Positions 7,450-15,953 of a stretch of DNA of 64,000 nt are shown here, piece by piece. The notes below the pieces were generated by a model. That model saw nothing but the letters and a program-made list of their open reading frames with translations, ran no database searches and was not told the DNA's origin. Within the stretch, counting starts at the first letter, position 1. Every line of letters begins with the position of its first letter. The position numbers and the translations under genes were made by a program. This stretch comes from Pedobacter ginsengisoli (GTDB lineage Bacteria; Bacteroidota; Bacteroidia; Sphingobacteriales; Sphingobacteriaceae): positions 682,001 through 746,000 of the forward strand of contig NZ_JASSYX010000004.1 in assembly GCF_030244015.1 (NCBI RefSeq). Reading direction: 5' to 3'.

Positions 7450-8910
7450 TCAGGTTAAATCCTTCAGTGCCGGATAAAGCTGGCTATATGTTGCGAAACC
7501 TTTCTTGTAGACATTATGCGTTTGTCCGTCGGGGACAATGGTCTTTTCCGGAAGTACTGGTCGTGGGTATTCAGGTGTTAGATCCGCTGCTTTTACTGCA
7601 AGGTAAGCAGCCCCGATAGCTGAGGCATCTTCAGTATGCATCAATAGGAGGGGCTTTCCGGTAACATCTGCCAGAAGCTGCATCCATACTTCAGAATGAA
7701 CAAAGCCGCCGCTGACATTGATTTGGTGTATATGCCCCGCATACTGCTCCAGCGTGACCAGCACCTGGTTCAATGCATAGCAGACTCCTTCGAGCACAGC
7801 CCTGGCCAGATGCCCCTGACCATGCTGCAGCCTGAGGCCGAAAAAACTCCCGCTTGCAGAAGCATCCCATACCGGTGCCCGCTCACCGTTCAGATAAGGC
7901 AGGCAGATGAGGCCTTCACTGCCCGCAGGAATAGACTTTATCAATTTAAAAAGGTTATCGTAATCTTCGGGACCAGACGTCTCCTTTCCAAAAACGTTCT
8001 TGAGCAACCACTGCAAGACTATTCCACCATTGTTGACCGGCCCACCGCAAATATAAGTTTGCTCATCAAGTACATAACTAAAGGTCATGGACGGATTAGA
8101 TGTCGGTTTCCGGCTTGCAACCCTGACCGCCCCGCTGGTGCCTATGGTAATTGCAGCTACACCCAGTTCAGTAGCATGACTTCCAAGATTGGCCAAACAG
8201 CCGTCACTCGCCCCTATCACAAAAGGCACGTCACGGACACCAAAAAGCATAGCAGCGTCGTAAGACAAGCCTCTCATTGTGTAATCAGTGCCTACAAGTT
8301 CAGATAAGCGGGCAGGATCAATCTTTACCGCCTGCAGGGCATCGGCATTCCAACCAAGGCTTTCCAGGTCAAACAAACCCATACAAGAGGCGACAGAATG
8401 GTCGATCCGGTATTCGTCAAATAAACGATACCAGATGTATTCCTTTATGGAAATGAATTTATATGCAGCGTCAAAGAGTTTCTGCTGGTTCTCTCTTAGC
8501 CAGATGAGTTTGCAGAGTGGCGACATTGCATGTATAGGCGTTCCCGTAGCTTCATAAATCTTCATGCCTGCATCCGTAGCCCGCATTTGTTCGGCGATAT
8601 CCGCACTCCGTGCATCCGCCCAGGTCATCATAGGCGCCAATGCCGCTCCCGCAGCATCTACAGCAATTACACTGTGCATGGCGCTGCTCAGACCAATGAC
8701 CTGAGGAGCGGCACCCATTTTATTGACCATCTCGTTGATACACTCCACAAAAGCCATCCATATGGCCTCAGGATCCTGCTCGCTGTAACCAGGTAAAAGG
8801 CTGAACGTTGAATAATGCTGCTGGCAGGATCCAACCGGCTGATAGCGGAAGTCGAGTGCAACAGCCTTGGTACTGCCAGTGCCGATATCAATACCGAGAA
8901 TATATTTCAT
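7450..8910 (-). CDS. gntK: FGGY-family carbohydrate kinase, probably gluconokinase
   Basis: 486 residues, normal for FGGY kinases. The N-terminal ATPase-fold block is YILGIDIGTGSTKAVALD (residues 3-20); a second half begins near VPFVIGASDGCLANLG and carries GTSGAVRV and the ATP-binding SGGFVHSEVWMQLLADV. The block WADARS followed by TGTPIHAMSPLCKL matches my recollection of gluconate kinases more than xylulokinases. It would phosphorylate gluconate to 6-phosphogluconate. No gluconate permease or 6-phosphogluconate dehydrogenase gene is adjacent, so the substrate is inferred from sequence only. Confidence 0.75.
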   Translation of the reverse strand: MKYILGIDIGTGSTKAVALDFRYQPVGSCQQHYSTFSLLPGYSEQDPEAIWMAFVECINEMVNKMGAAPQVIGLSSAMHSVIAVDAAGAALAPMMTWADARSADIAEQMRATDAGMKIYEATGTPIHAMSPLCKLIWLRENQQKLFDAAYKFISIKEYIWYRLFDEYRIDHSVASCMGLFDLESLGWNADALQAVKIDPARLSELVGTDYTMRGLSYDAAMLFGVRDVPFVIGASDGCLANLGSHATELGVAAITIGTSGAVRVASRKPTSNPSMTFSYVLDEQTYICGGPVNNGGIVLQWLLKNVFGKETSGPEDYDNLFKLIKSIPAGSEGLICLPYLNGERAPVWDASASGSFFGLRLQHGQGHLARAVLEGVCYALNQVLVTLEQYAGHIHQINVSGGFVHSEVWMQLLADVTGKPLLLMHTEDASAIGAAYLAVKAADLTPEYPRPVLPEKTIVPDGQTHNVYKKGFATYSQLYPALKDLT

Positions 8911-9043
8911 ATGCTAAGTTTACTCCGCAATTTATGATTTTTACCGCCCAATCTTTATCATCGCAGGGATGTTCTGCCTGAAAAGTAAAACTATAAATAC
9001 AATTACAGCAAATTCAAATCGAAAACAATATCTTGGAGGCATT

Positions 9044-9829
9044 ATGAGAAAATCCATTCTATTTTTTTTAACTCTGTTGCTCTCCGTAAACTGTTTAAAT
9101 GCTATGGAAATGGCAGCAGGCAAAGACTTTTATCAGATAAAGGTCTATCACCTTAAAAATGACGCGCAGGAGAAAACTGTTGAAGACTTTTTGAAACAGG
9201 CTTATCTGCCGGCATTACACAGGGCTGGTATAGCAAAGGTAGGTGTCTTTAAACCGATCCCGGAGACAGACAAACCTGCGGAAAAACTAATCTATGTTTT
9301 CATTCCGTTTTCCTCATACAAGGAGTTCAGTTCGCTGGAAAAGTTACTGGATAAAGACCAAAAGTACCTGGAAGACGGTAAAATTTATCTAACGGCTGCA
9401 CTTGCCAACCCGCCGTATGACCGGATAGAGACCATTTTATTGAATGCATTTACCGGCAGTACCAGCATAAATTTACCCAAGCTCAGCAGCCCGATGAAAG
9501 ACCGGGTTTATGAGTTGCGCAGCTATGAAAGCCCTACCGAGAAGCTTTACTGGAATAAAGTGGAAATGTTTAATAAAGGTGATGAAATCGGCTTATTCAA
9601 AAGACTGAACTTCAACGCGGTCTTTTATGGTGAAGTAATAGCGGGCAGCAAAATGCCAAATCTAATGTACCTGACGACTTTTGAAAACAAGGCTGATCGG
9701 GATGAGCACTGGAAAGCTTTTAGCAGTGACGAATATTGGAAAAAACTTTCGGCGATGCCGCAATACAAGAACAATGTATCCAAAAATGACACCCGGTTTT
9801 TGTTTCCTGTAGATTACTCTGATATTTAG
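9044..9829 (+). CDS. Secreted NIPSNAP-family protein
   Basis: 261 residues. The ATG at 9044 is preceded by a good ribosome-binding site (TTGGAGG) and opens a signal peptide (MRKSILFFLTLLLSVNCLNA). Two tandem ferredoxin-like halves are visible: one starting FYQIKVYHLKN and one starting VYELRSYESPTEKLYWNK, the latter being the NIPSNAP hallmark, ending in RFLFPVDYSDI. The longer frame back to 8969 lacks these signals. NIPSNAP proteins have no settled enzymatic role; exported versions are common in this phylum. It ends at a strong bidirectional terminator shared with the superoxide dismutase gene. Confidence 0.85.
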   Translation: MRKSILFFLTLLLSVNCLNAMEMAAGKDFYQIKVYHLKNDAQEKTVEDFLKQAYLPALHRAGIAKVGVFKPIPETDKPAEKLIYVFIPFSSYKEFSSLEKLLDKDQKYLEDGKIYLTAALANPPYDRIETILLNAFTGSTSINLPKLSSPMKDRVYELRSYESPTEKLYWNKVEMFNKGDEIGLFKRLNFNAVFYGEVIAGSKMPNLMYLTTFENKADRDEHWKAFSSDEYWKKLSAMPQYKNNVSKNDTRFLFPVDYSDI

Positions 9830-9839
9830 CAAATTGCAA

Positions 9840-9893
9840 TAGAAAATAAAAAGGGCCGGCAAGAACTTTCTTACCGGCCCTTTTTATTTTCTA
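9840..9893. terminator. Bidirectional terminator, 20-bp perfect stem
   Basis: TAGAAAATAAAAAGGGCCGG (9840-9859) pairs fully with 9874-9893 around a 14-nt loop. GC core with A/T flanks on both sides serves the NIPSNAP gene (plus) and the superoxide dismutase gene (minus). Confidence 0.9.
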
Positions 9894-9900
9894 TTTATGT

Positions 9901-10506
9901 CTATGCGTTTTTGAAGCGCTCAGCCACTGCATCCCAGTTTACTACATTCCAGAAAGCGGCGATGTAATCAGGGCGTCTGTTTTGATATTTCAGATAATAG
10001 GCGTGCTCCCATACATCCATTCCCAGGATCGGAGTCCCTTTTACTTCCGCGACATCCATTAAAGGATTGTCCTGGTTAGGTGTAGAAGAAACTACTAATT
10101 TTTTGTCGGAACCAACACTTAACCATGCCCATCCTGAACCAAAACGGGTTGCGCCAGCTTCCGCAAATTTAGTTTTAAAATCAGCGAATGATCCGAAAGC
10201 AGCGTTGATCGCGTCGGCAAGTTCGCCTTTGGGTTCACCCCCTTTATTTGGACCGATTACTTCCCAGAATAAAGAGTGGTTAAAATGTCCACCGCCATTA
10301 TTTCTGACTGCTGGCGGGAATTTGGAGATATTTTTAATGATTTCATCGATGCTTTGACCCGCTTCAGGCTTTCCCTCCAATGCTTTGTTTAAATTGGTCA
10401 CATAAGCCTGGTGGTGTTTCCCATGGTGGATCTCCATAGTTTGTTTATCGATATGCGGTTCTAGTGCATCTGTTGCGTATGGTAACGCAGGTAATTCAAA
10501 AGCCAT
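9901..10506 (-). CDS. sodA: Superoxide dismutase, Mn/Fe family (Mn-type features)
   Basis: 201 residues, cytoplasmic (no signal peptide). Metal ligands are His27, His77, Asp164 and His168 (in the DVWEHAYY signature). Metal-specificity hints favour manganese: the GGGHFNHSLFW block and Gln145 in TPNQDNPL, the position of the second-sphere glutamine in Mn enzymes, whereas Fe enzymes carry it near the second ligand. Cambialistic use cannot be excluded. It dismutates superoxide to peroxide and oxygen. It stands alone between two spacers, a plausible redox-regulated gene. Confidence 0.93.
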   Translation of the reverse strand: MAFELPALPYATDALEPHIDKQTMEIHHGKHHQAYVTNLNKALEGKPEAGQSIDEIIKNISKFPPAVRNNGGGHFNHSLFWEVIGPNKGGEPKGELADAINAAFGSFADFKTKFAEAGATRFGSGWAWLSVGSDKKLVVSSTPNQDNPLMDVAEVKGTPILGMDVWEHAYYLKYQNRRPDYIAAFWNVVNWDAVAERFKNA

Positions 10507-10644
10507 ATTAAAGTATTTAAGGTTAAAATTGTAAAATATTATCTGGTAAATTTAAGGAAATCAGATCCCGTTTCCGGAATATGCTAAACTTACTTAGCAA
10601 ATATAACATTCGGCCATTAAGTTTTGTTCAACAGTTTGTCAAGT

Positions 10645-11118
10645 TTAGCCTCTTTTGTTGATGAAAAAACGCTTCATCAGGTCTGAACACTCCTCAGAAA
10701 GCACTCCGCCCTTCAAAATAGTCCGGGGATGCAGGAGGTGATTGCTTTTGGATAAGAACCCTCTTTTAGGTTCAGATGCACCATATACCAGTCTGCCGAT
10801 CTGTGTCCAATAACTTGCTCCTGCACACATCACACAAGGCTCCACGGTTACATATAAAGTGCATTCCTTTAAATACTTACCCCCGAGAGTTTGTGAAGCT
10901 GAAGTAAAAGCCTGCATTTCCGCGTGCGCTGTTACATCATTGAGTTGTTCAGTAAGGTTATGGCCACGACCCACGACTCTGCCTTTGCAGACCACAACGG
11001 CGCCTATCGGAATCTCCTGTGCAGCATAAGCCTTTTGGGCTTCATGTAAAGCCAGGCGCATATAGTGTTCATCTTCGGCAGCAGGGTTTGTTTCTTCTGA
11101 AAAATTATAAAAACTCAT
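10645..11118 (-). CDS. tadA: tRNA-specific adenosine deaminase
   Basis: 157 residues. Deaminates A34 of the tRNA-Arg anticodon to inosine. The zinc site is plain: His65-Ala-Glu67 (catalytic Glu) and Pro94-Cys95-x-x-Cys98. The substrate-recognition segment YGASEPKRGFLSKS follows. It is 16 nt downstream of csaA and probably cotranscribed with it, pairing two tRNA-binding proteins. Confidence 0.92.
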   Translation of the reverse strand: MSFYNFSEETNPAAEDEHYMRLALHEAQKAYAAQEIPIGAVVVCKGRVVGRGHNLTEQLNDVTAHAEMQAFTSASQTLGGKYLKECTLYVTVEPCVMCAGASYWTQIGRLVYGASEPKRGFLSKSNHLLHPRTILKGGVLSEECSDLMKRFFINKRG

Positions 11119-11134
11119 CCGGCAAAGATAGTAT

Positions 11135-11470
11135 TTATATCATTTTACTGCCATTTGGCACTTTGCCGTTTAGCGTTGTCAAAACAATATCTCCGTTTTC
11201 ATCAGCAAAACCGGTAATGAGGAACTCGGACATAAACTTTCCGATCTGTTTTTTGGGGAAGTTGACGACTCCTACAATCTGGCGGCCTATCAGTTCCTCT
11301 TTCGTATAAAGCGCGGTGATCTGCGCACTGCTCATTTTTATTCCAAGTTCTCCAAAGTCAACTTTCACTTTATACGCAGGCTTTCTGGCCTCAGGATAGT
11401 CCAATACCTCCAGTATGGTGCCCGCACGCAATTCTACCTTTTCGAAATCATTCCAGTTTATTTCTTCCAT
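11135..11470 (-). CDS. csaA: CsaA-type tRNA-binding protein
   Basis: 111 residues forming a single OB-fold tRNA-binding domain (as in CsaA and the C-terminal domain of some MetRS enzymes). Family signatures are ELRAGTILEVLDYPEARKPAYKVKVDFGELG and the GRQIVGVVNFPKKQIG block. CsaA has been described as a secretion-related chaperone and as a tRNA binder. It precedes tadA in the same direction with a 16-nt gap. Confidence 0.88.
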   Translation of the reverse strand: MEEINWNDFEKVELRAGTILEVLDYPEARKPAYKVKVDFGELGIKMSSAQITALYTKEELIGRQIVGVVNFPKKQIGKFMSEFLITGFADENGDIVLTTLNGKVPNGSKMI

Positions 11471-11520
11471 GCGATAAAATTACAATTTGTCAGCGAGATA
11501 GTATGATATACAATCCGGGG

Positions 11521-11666
11521 TTCCTCCCTGCTTTTCCCAAAAATTAATGTTCTAAGACATAGGGCTCTGTGCGCTGTTTACATCAGTTCTTTGATGTTTT
11601 CATTGGTGATGTAGCTATTGCTTCGCAATGGTCAGCGCGCTAGGTCCAGTCTTCGAAGAGAATACT
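11521..11666. repeat. Imperfect direct repeat, copy 1
   Basis: Begins TTCCTCCCTGCTTTTCCCAA and ends in a 35-nt block (TCAGCGCGCTAGGTCCAGTC...AATACT) identical in copy 2. Compared with copy 2 it carries about 55 extra bases in the middle with small stem-loops (CATCA/TGATG, ATTGC/GCAAT). It occupies the 323-bp spacer between csaA and rlmI, where I see no gene. Confidence 0.7.
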
Positions 11667-11670
11667 GATT

Positions 11671-11769
11671 TTCCTCCATGCTTTTCCCAAAAATTTAGTG
11701 TTCTCAGAGAAGACATAGGACTCTGTGCGCTTCTTCAGCGCGCTAGGTCCAGTCTTCGAAGAGAATACT
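11671..11769. repeat. Imperfect direct repeat, copy 2
   Basis: Shares with copy 1 the opening TTCCTCC.TGCTTTTCCCAAAAATT, the middle GACATAGG.CTCTGTGCGC and the terminal 35-nt block with the palindrome TCTTCGAAGA. It lacks the copy-1 central insert. It ends 13 nt before the rlmI -7 box. Confidence 0.7.
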
Positions 11770-11781
11770 AAATTTTTCCTG

Positions 11782-11789
11782 TACTTTTG
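11782..11789 (+). promoter_or_regulatory. -7 box immediately before rlmI, leaderless arrangement
   Basis: TACTTTTG, an exact TAnnTTTG match, ends only 4 nt before the ATG at 11794. Transcription normally begins about 4-8 nt after this box, so the mRNA would start at or next to the AUG. Confidence 0.55.
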
Positions 11790-11793
11790 CAAA

Positions 11794-12978
11794 ATGATCG
11801 ATGTAATTCTAAAAAAAGGCAAAGAAAAAGCAGCCATACTCCGTCATCCATGGATCTTTTCAGGCGCACTGGACAAAGTAAAAGGCAATCCGGAAAACGG
11901 AGAAGTGGTAGCCGTAAGATCCTCCGACAAGGAATTTCTTGCTTATGCCTATTACAATGACCAGTCGCGGGTAGCCCTCCGTTTGCTGGAGTGGGATGAA
12001 AGTACCCCGGTTGATAAAACCTGGTATACACAAAAGCTCAAAAGTGCGATCCGGTCACGCTCGCATGTACTCAGTGAATACACCAATACCTGCAGGCTGG
12101 TATTTAGTGAAGCAGATTTTTTACCGGGCTTAATCGTTGACAAATATGCTGACTTTCTTTCCCTGCAAATTCTGAATGCCGGGATCGAAGCTGTACAGGA
12201 AGACATTATTAACATTTTAAGACAAGAACTGAACCCTAAGGGAATATTTGACAAGAGTGATGCAGGTGCACGAAAACATGAGAACCTGGAGCCGGCACAA
12301 GGGTTGCTTTGGGGGGAAACACCACCTGAGTTTATCGAAGTGAAGGAAAACGGGATCAGATACCACATCAACATTACAGACGGGCAGAAATCGGGCTTCT
12401 ATTGTGATCAGCGGGAAAACAGAATGATCCTGGCCGAATATACCAAAGACAAGACGGTGCTCGACTGCTTTTGCTACAGTGGAGGCTTTACTTTAAACAG
12501 CCTGAAAAATGCTGCTGCCCACGTAACCAGCGTTGACAGCTCGGCACTGGCTATAGAAACCCTGCAGCACAATGTCTCTTTAAATGGTTTCGAAATCAAG
12601 AGGCAAACCAGTATACAGTCAGATGTCAATAAGCAACTGAGATTATTTAAAGACAGCGGACAAAAGTTTGATGTAATTGTACTCGATCCTCCAAAATATG
12701 CACCTTCACGTTCGGCATTAGACAGAGCAGCGAGAGCCTACAAAGACCTGAACAGGCTTGGAATGCTCCTGCTGGAACCGGGCGGTATCCTGGCGACGTT
12801 TTCTTGTTCGGGGGCCGTTGACCTGGAAACATTTAAGCAGATCATAGCCTGGGCAGCACTGGACGCAGGCCGGGAGGTACAGATCATTAAGCAGTTCAGC
12901 CAGCCGGAAGACCATCCCGTAAGACTTTCTTTTGCTGAGGGAGAATATTTAAAGGGATTGTTGTTGAGAGTGTTGTAA
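11794..12978 (+). CDS. rlmI: RlmI-family 23S rRNA cytosine-C5 methyltransferase
   Basis: 394 residues. An N-terminal PUA-like RNA-binding domain (about 1-75: LKKGKEKAAILRHPWIFSGALD) is followed by a linker domain and a class I SAM-methyltransferase domain from about 185: SAM motif DCFCYSGGF (224-232), acidic motif VTSVDSS, catalytic-loop DPPKYAPS (Asp298) and the catalytic-type FSCSG near 345. The family methylates C1962 of 23S rRNA in E. coli. The ATG at 11794 gives the canonical PUA start; the upstream-extended frame crosses the promoter and repeat sequence. Confidence 0.85.
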   Translation: MIDVILKKGKEKAAILRHPWIFSGALDKVKGNPENGEVVAVRSSDKEFLAYAYYNDQSRVALRLLEWDESTPVDKTWYTQKLKSAIRSRSHVLSEYTNTCRLVFSEADFLPGLIVDKYADFLSLQILNAGIEAVQEDIINILRQELNPKGIFDKSDAGARKHENLEPAQGLLWGETPPEFIEVKENGIRYHINITDGQKSGFYCDQRENRMILAEYTKDKTVLDCFCYSGGFTLNSLKNAAAHVTSVDSSALAIETLQHNVSLNGFEIKRQTSIQSDVNKQLRLFKDSGQKFDVIVLDPPKYAPSRSALDRAARAYKDLNRLGMLLLEPGGILATFSCSGAVDLETFKQIIAWAALDAGREVQIIKQFSQPEDHPVRLSFAEGEYLKGLLLRVL

Positions 12979-13037
12979 CACATTACGCCAGCTCGACAAC
13001 AGGTGGGATTTCTTCCATCATCGTTATGACAAGTACG

Positions 13038-13277
13038 CTAGTCTTCGGGAAGCTTATCGTATTCTCCTTTTAACGCATACCAGCCAAAAATTACAAGTCC
13101 GGCGCTAATGGGAATGAAGATGAATAAGATAATACCCCATTGCAGAGCGGTATTGGTTTTGGCAACACCGTCTGGCGCCAAACCAATTTTATCAACAGCC
13201 TGCATAAACATAAATATAATGGAGGCGGGACCTAATATGATCCAAAGTAATCCCAGTGCCTTTTTTAATCCGTTCAT
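13038..13277 (-). CDS. Small two-TM membrane protein paired with an MHS transporter
   Basis: 79 residues from the ATG at 13277, which lies 10 nt after the transporter stop; an earlier ATG at 13307 would overlap the transporter. Two hydrophobic segments (GLLWIILGPASIIFMFM and GIILFIFIPISAGLVIFGWYAL) flank a short polar loop, with an acidic tail. I recall small proteins of this kind next to MFS transporters in Bacteroidota (possibly DUF6814), but cannot verify. Tight linkage suggests an accessory or stabilising subunit. Confidence 0.8.
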   Translation of the reverse strand: MNGLKKALGLLWIILGPASIIFMFMQAVDKIGLAPDGVAKTNTALQWGIILFIFIPISAGLVIFGWYALKGEYDKLPED

Positions 13278-13287
13278 AAATATTTTC

Positions 13288-14817
13288 TTAGTGACTGGCT
13301 TCGCCATGATCAGGTTTCTTATTAGACAAATAAATGGCTCCTATTAAAAAGCTCAATGCTGCAATTCCTATTGGGTACCATAGCCCTGAAAGCGGCGTAG
13401 AACCAGGGAAGCTTGCGATGAGCGTGGCAATAAAAGGCACCAGGCCCCCGAAAACCCCATTGCCAACATGATAAGGCAGCGACATGGAGGTATACCTGAT
13501 CTTTGTTGGAAACAACTCCACAAGGAACGCGGCAATGGGTCCGTAAACCATAGTCACCAGCAAAATCTGAAAGAATATCAGTGCCACAAACTTCCAGAAT
13601 ACCGGAGCTGGCAGTTTTTTATCTTTATAGGTTTTCACCAGCGTATCCGGGGCACCGCTTTCATATTTCGTCGCTGCCTGAACTTCAGTATAGGACATGC
13701 CATTCGTTAGTGTAATCCGTGTTGAAGTGGTATAGAGCAGATCCATTGTCCCGTCTACCGGATTTTGTTTGATCTCCGGCTTATCCGTTTTTAGAATATC
13801 TTGCTGAGTTACCTTGCTCACGTCAGTATCATCCAGAAACACCTGGTAAATTGGCCGGTAAAATATGATACCCAGCAGCATCCCTGTGAGCATGATCCAC
13901 TTACGACCTACCTTATCACTCCAGGAACCGAAGATCACAAAGAAGGGGGTCGCAAATACAATCCCCCAGAGCAGGATATAACGGGAGTCATTGAAATCCA
14001 ACTTACAAGTGTTTTCCAGGAATGACTGTGCATAGAACTGCCCGGTGTACCAGATTACCCCTTGTCCCATGGTCGCACCAAACAAAGCCAGCAGCACCAT
14101 TTTAAAGTTTACTTTATGACTGAAGCTCTCTTTTAAGGGGTTCTTAGAAACTTTACCTTCCGTTTTAAGTTTAGTAAACATCGGGGATTCGTGCATCTTC
14201 ATCCGGATATAGATGGATACACCGACCAGCAATATCGAGAGCAGGAATGGTACCCTCCATCCCCAGTCTGCAAATACCTCAGCGCCTAAAAGGTTTTTGG
14301 TAACGACGATGATTCCAAGTGAAAGAAAAAGCCCGCCTGTGGCAGTAGTCTGGATCCAGCTGGTAAAAAACCCTCTCCTGTTTGCCGGAGCGTGTTCGGC
14401 CACGTAGGTTGCCGCACCTCCATATTCACCGCCCAAAGCGAGTCCCTGGATCAATCTTAAAATCAGCACCAGAATCGGTGCTGCATAACCGATACTTGAA
14501 TAAGAGGGAATCAGTCCGATCAGGAAAGTTGAGCCGCCCATGAGTACAAGTGTCAGCAGGAAGGTATATTTCCTTCCGATCAAATCGCCCAGTCTGCCGA
14601 AGACGAGTGCGCCAAAGGGCCTTACAATAAAGCCTGCGGCAAATATGGCCAGCGTGTTGATGAGGGCAGAAGCTCCGGCATCAGCAGGAAATAACTGTGC
14701 TCCGATGATTGTAGCAAGACTTCCAAAAATATAAAAATCATACCACTCTATAAGTGTGCCTAGCGAAGAGGCACCGATAACTTTGAAAATACTGTTCTTT
14801 TGTGGTTCCGGACTCAT
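13288..14817 (-). CDS. MFS transporter of the metabolite:H+ symporter (MHS) type
   Basis: 509 residues. Twelve predicted TM segments; MHS hallmarks are SLGTLIEWYDFYIFGSLA at the N-terminus, RPFGALVFGRLGDLIGRKYTF, and RLIQGLALGGEYGGAATYVAEHAP. Relatives carry proline/betaine, ketoglutarate or other organic acids; the substrate cannot be read here. An extra polar insert of about 80 residues (roughly 320-405) sits between late TM segments. A small membrane protein gene follows after 10 nt. Confidence 0.85.
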   Translation of the reverse strand: MSPEPQKNSIFKVIGASSLGTLIEWYDFYIFGSLATIIGAQLFPADAGASALINTLAIFAAGFIVRPFGALVFGRLGDLIGRKYTFLLTLVLMGGSTFLIGLIPSYSSIGYAAPILVLILRLIQGLALGGEYGGAATYVAEHAPANRRGFFTSWIQTTATGGLFLSLGIIVVTKNLLGAEVFADWGWRVPFLLSILLVGVSIYIRMKMHESPMFTKLKTEGKVSKNPLKESFSHKVNFKMVLLALFGATMGQGVIWYTGQFYAQSFLENTCKLDFNDSRYILLWGIVFATPFFVIFGSWSDKVGRKWIMLTGMLLGIIFYRPIYQVFLDDTDVSKVTQQDILKTDKPEIKQNPVDGTMDLLYTTSTRITLTNGMSYTEVQAATKYESGAPDTLVKTYKDKKLPAPVFWKFVALIFFQILLVTMVYGPIAAFLVELFPTKIRYTSMSLPYHVGNGVFGGLVPFIATLIASFPGSTPLSGLWYPIGIAALSFLIGAIYLSNKKPDHGEASH

Positions 14818-14892
14818 GTAAGGTTAAAATATTTGGCTTTAAAAATAAAGCTACAATTTATTCCGAATTAAGCGTAAGCCACCACACAAAAA

Positions 14893-15948
14893 TTACTCTT
14901 CTTCTCTAAAATAGACCTTATAATAGCTCATCGACTTATCATCATCAAAGCCCTTCTCTATGAGTTCCTTGTCTCCATGGATATAGATATGAAAATTCTT
15001 ATCTAGTTTGAGCACACTTTTATAGACCCGGGCCTGCTTCTTTACCGCAGCACCGGAAATGTCAAAGCTATCTGGAATTGGGGCGTCGAACTCTTCTTCA
15101 TAACTCTTCTTATAGCTCTTAAAAGACGCTATGCCTTCCGCGTTTCCAATCACTTCGTTTGAAAATTCATCGAGGTCAAAGCTTTCTTTTTCTTTAAAAT
15201 ACTTCATTGACTTATTTAGCAGATCGATCTTATCTGCTTTGGAGATCTCAAAGTCCTGATCCAGCTTTTCTGTTACAAAATTTTTATAAACACCCAGGAC
15301 ATTATTGGTCTGGTTAAAATTGTCGTTCCTGATCTTCAGTTTCAGAAATTCATCTTTCCAGTAAACAGCTTCTGCACTGCGGTTGGTTTGATCTATTACG
15401 GCCACCCTGAACCCTTCTTCCTTGTCGGTATTGAAGATCAGGCAACCTTTATCGAGTTTGCTGATGTTGATGGCCTCTTGTTCATAACTTAAGCCAAAAC
15501 CATCGTTCTCCGGGCTCACCTTTAAAAAAGATTCTTTGGTTTCAGATTTAAAGATGCCAATGGCGTCATGCAGTTCTCCTTCAATCTGTACATTCTCAAA
15601 ATAGGCCAGGTAAAGTTCTCCCGGCTTTATTTTAGGATGTCCGGATACTTCATACAGGTATTTTGCCAGCTCTTTACTATTTTCATGAAACTGGGTGCCG
15701 TCTTCAAAAATAGCGGCCGCAAAGTGGTAAACTTCATTGAGATTTAAGTCTGCGTTGGGATGGAAAAACCGGTATATCTCATTAACCTTTTCAAAAGATC
15801 CTAAAAAATACCGCTGCAGTAAACTGCTAAGGGTTTGGTCCTGAATGCTCACAGATTGCGCTGAAAGCACATAAAATTCATCCTCCGATTTGTTTCCAAT
15901 CCTGTGGATGGAAAGTTCGGACAGGGAAGCTTCGTAAAAAGAAATCAT
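14893..15948 (-). CDS. Nucleoid-associated protein, NdpA/YejK-like
   Basis: 351 residues, soluble and acidic. The pattern LSELSIHRIGNK at the start, HFAAAIFEDGTQFHENSKELAKYLYE, and the late GAAVKKQARVYKSVLKLDKNFHIYIHGD block resemble Bacteroidota proteins annotated as nucleoid-associated (37-kD NdpA family). It would bind DNA without known sequence specificity. It follows TerC by 5 nt on the same strand, likely one transcript. Confidence 0.75.
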   Translation of the reverse strand: MISFYEASLSELSIHRIGNKSEDEFYVLSAQSVSIQDQTLSSLLQRYFLGSFEKVNEIYRFFHPNADLNLNEVYHFAAAIFEDGTQFHENSKELAKYLYEVSGHPKIKPGELYLAYFENVQIEGELHDAIGIFKSETKESFLKVSPENDGFGLSYEQEAINISKLDKGCLIFNTDKEEGFRVAVIDQTNRSAEAVYWKDEFLKLKIRNDNFNQTNNVLGVYKNFVTEKLDQDFEISKADKIDLLNKSMKYFKEKESFDLDEFSNEVIGNAEGIASFKSYKKSYEEEFDAPIPDSFDISGAAVKKQARVYKSVLKLDKNFHIYIHGDKELIEKGFDDDKSMSYYKVYFREEE

Positions 15949-15953
15949 TTAGC

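Noticed and set aside
7696..8307. 203-codon plus-strand ORF inside the FGGY kinase gene
   Set aside because: Antisense to a clear kinase reading frame and without family features.
11640..11837. Minus-strand ORF of 65 codons inside the repeats
   Set aside because: It spans both direct repeat, promoter and the start of rlmI; the coding pattern is that of a chance frame.
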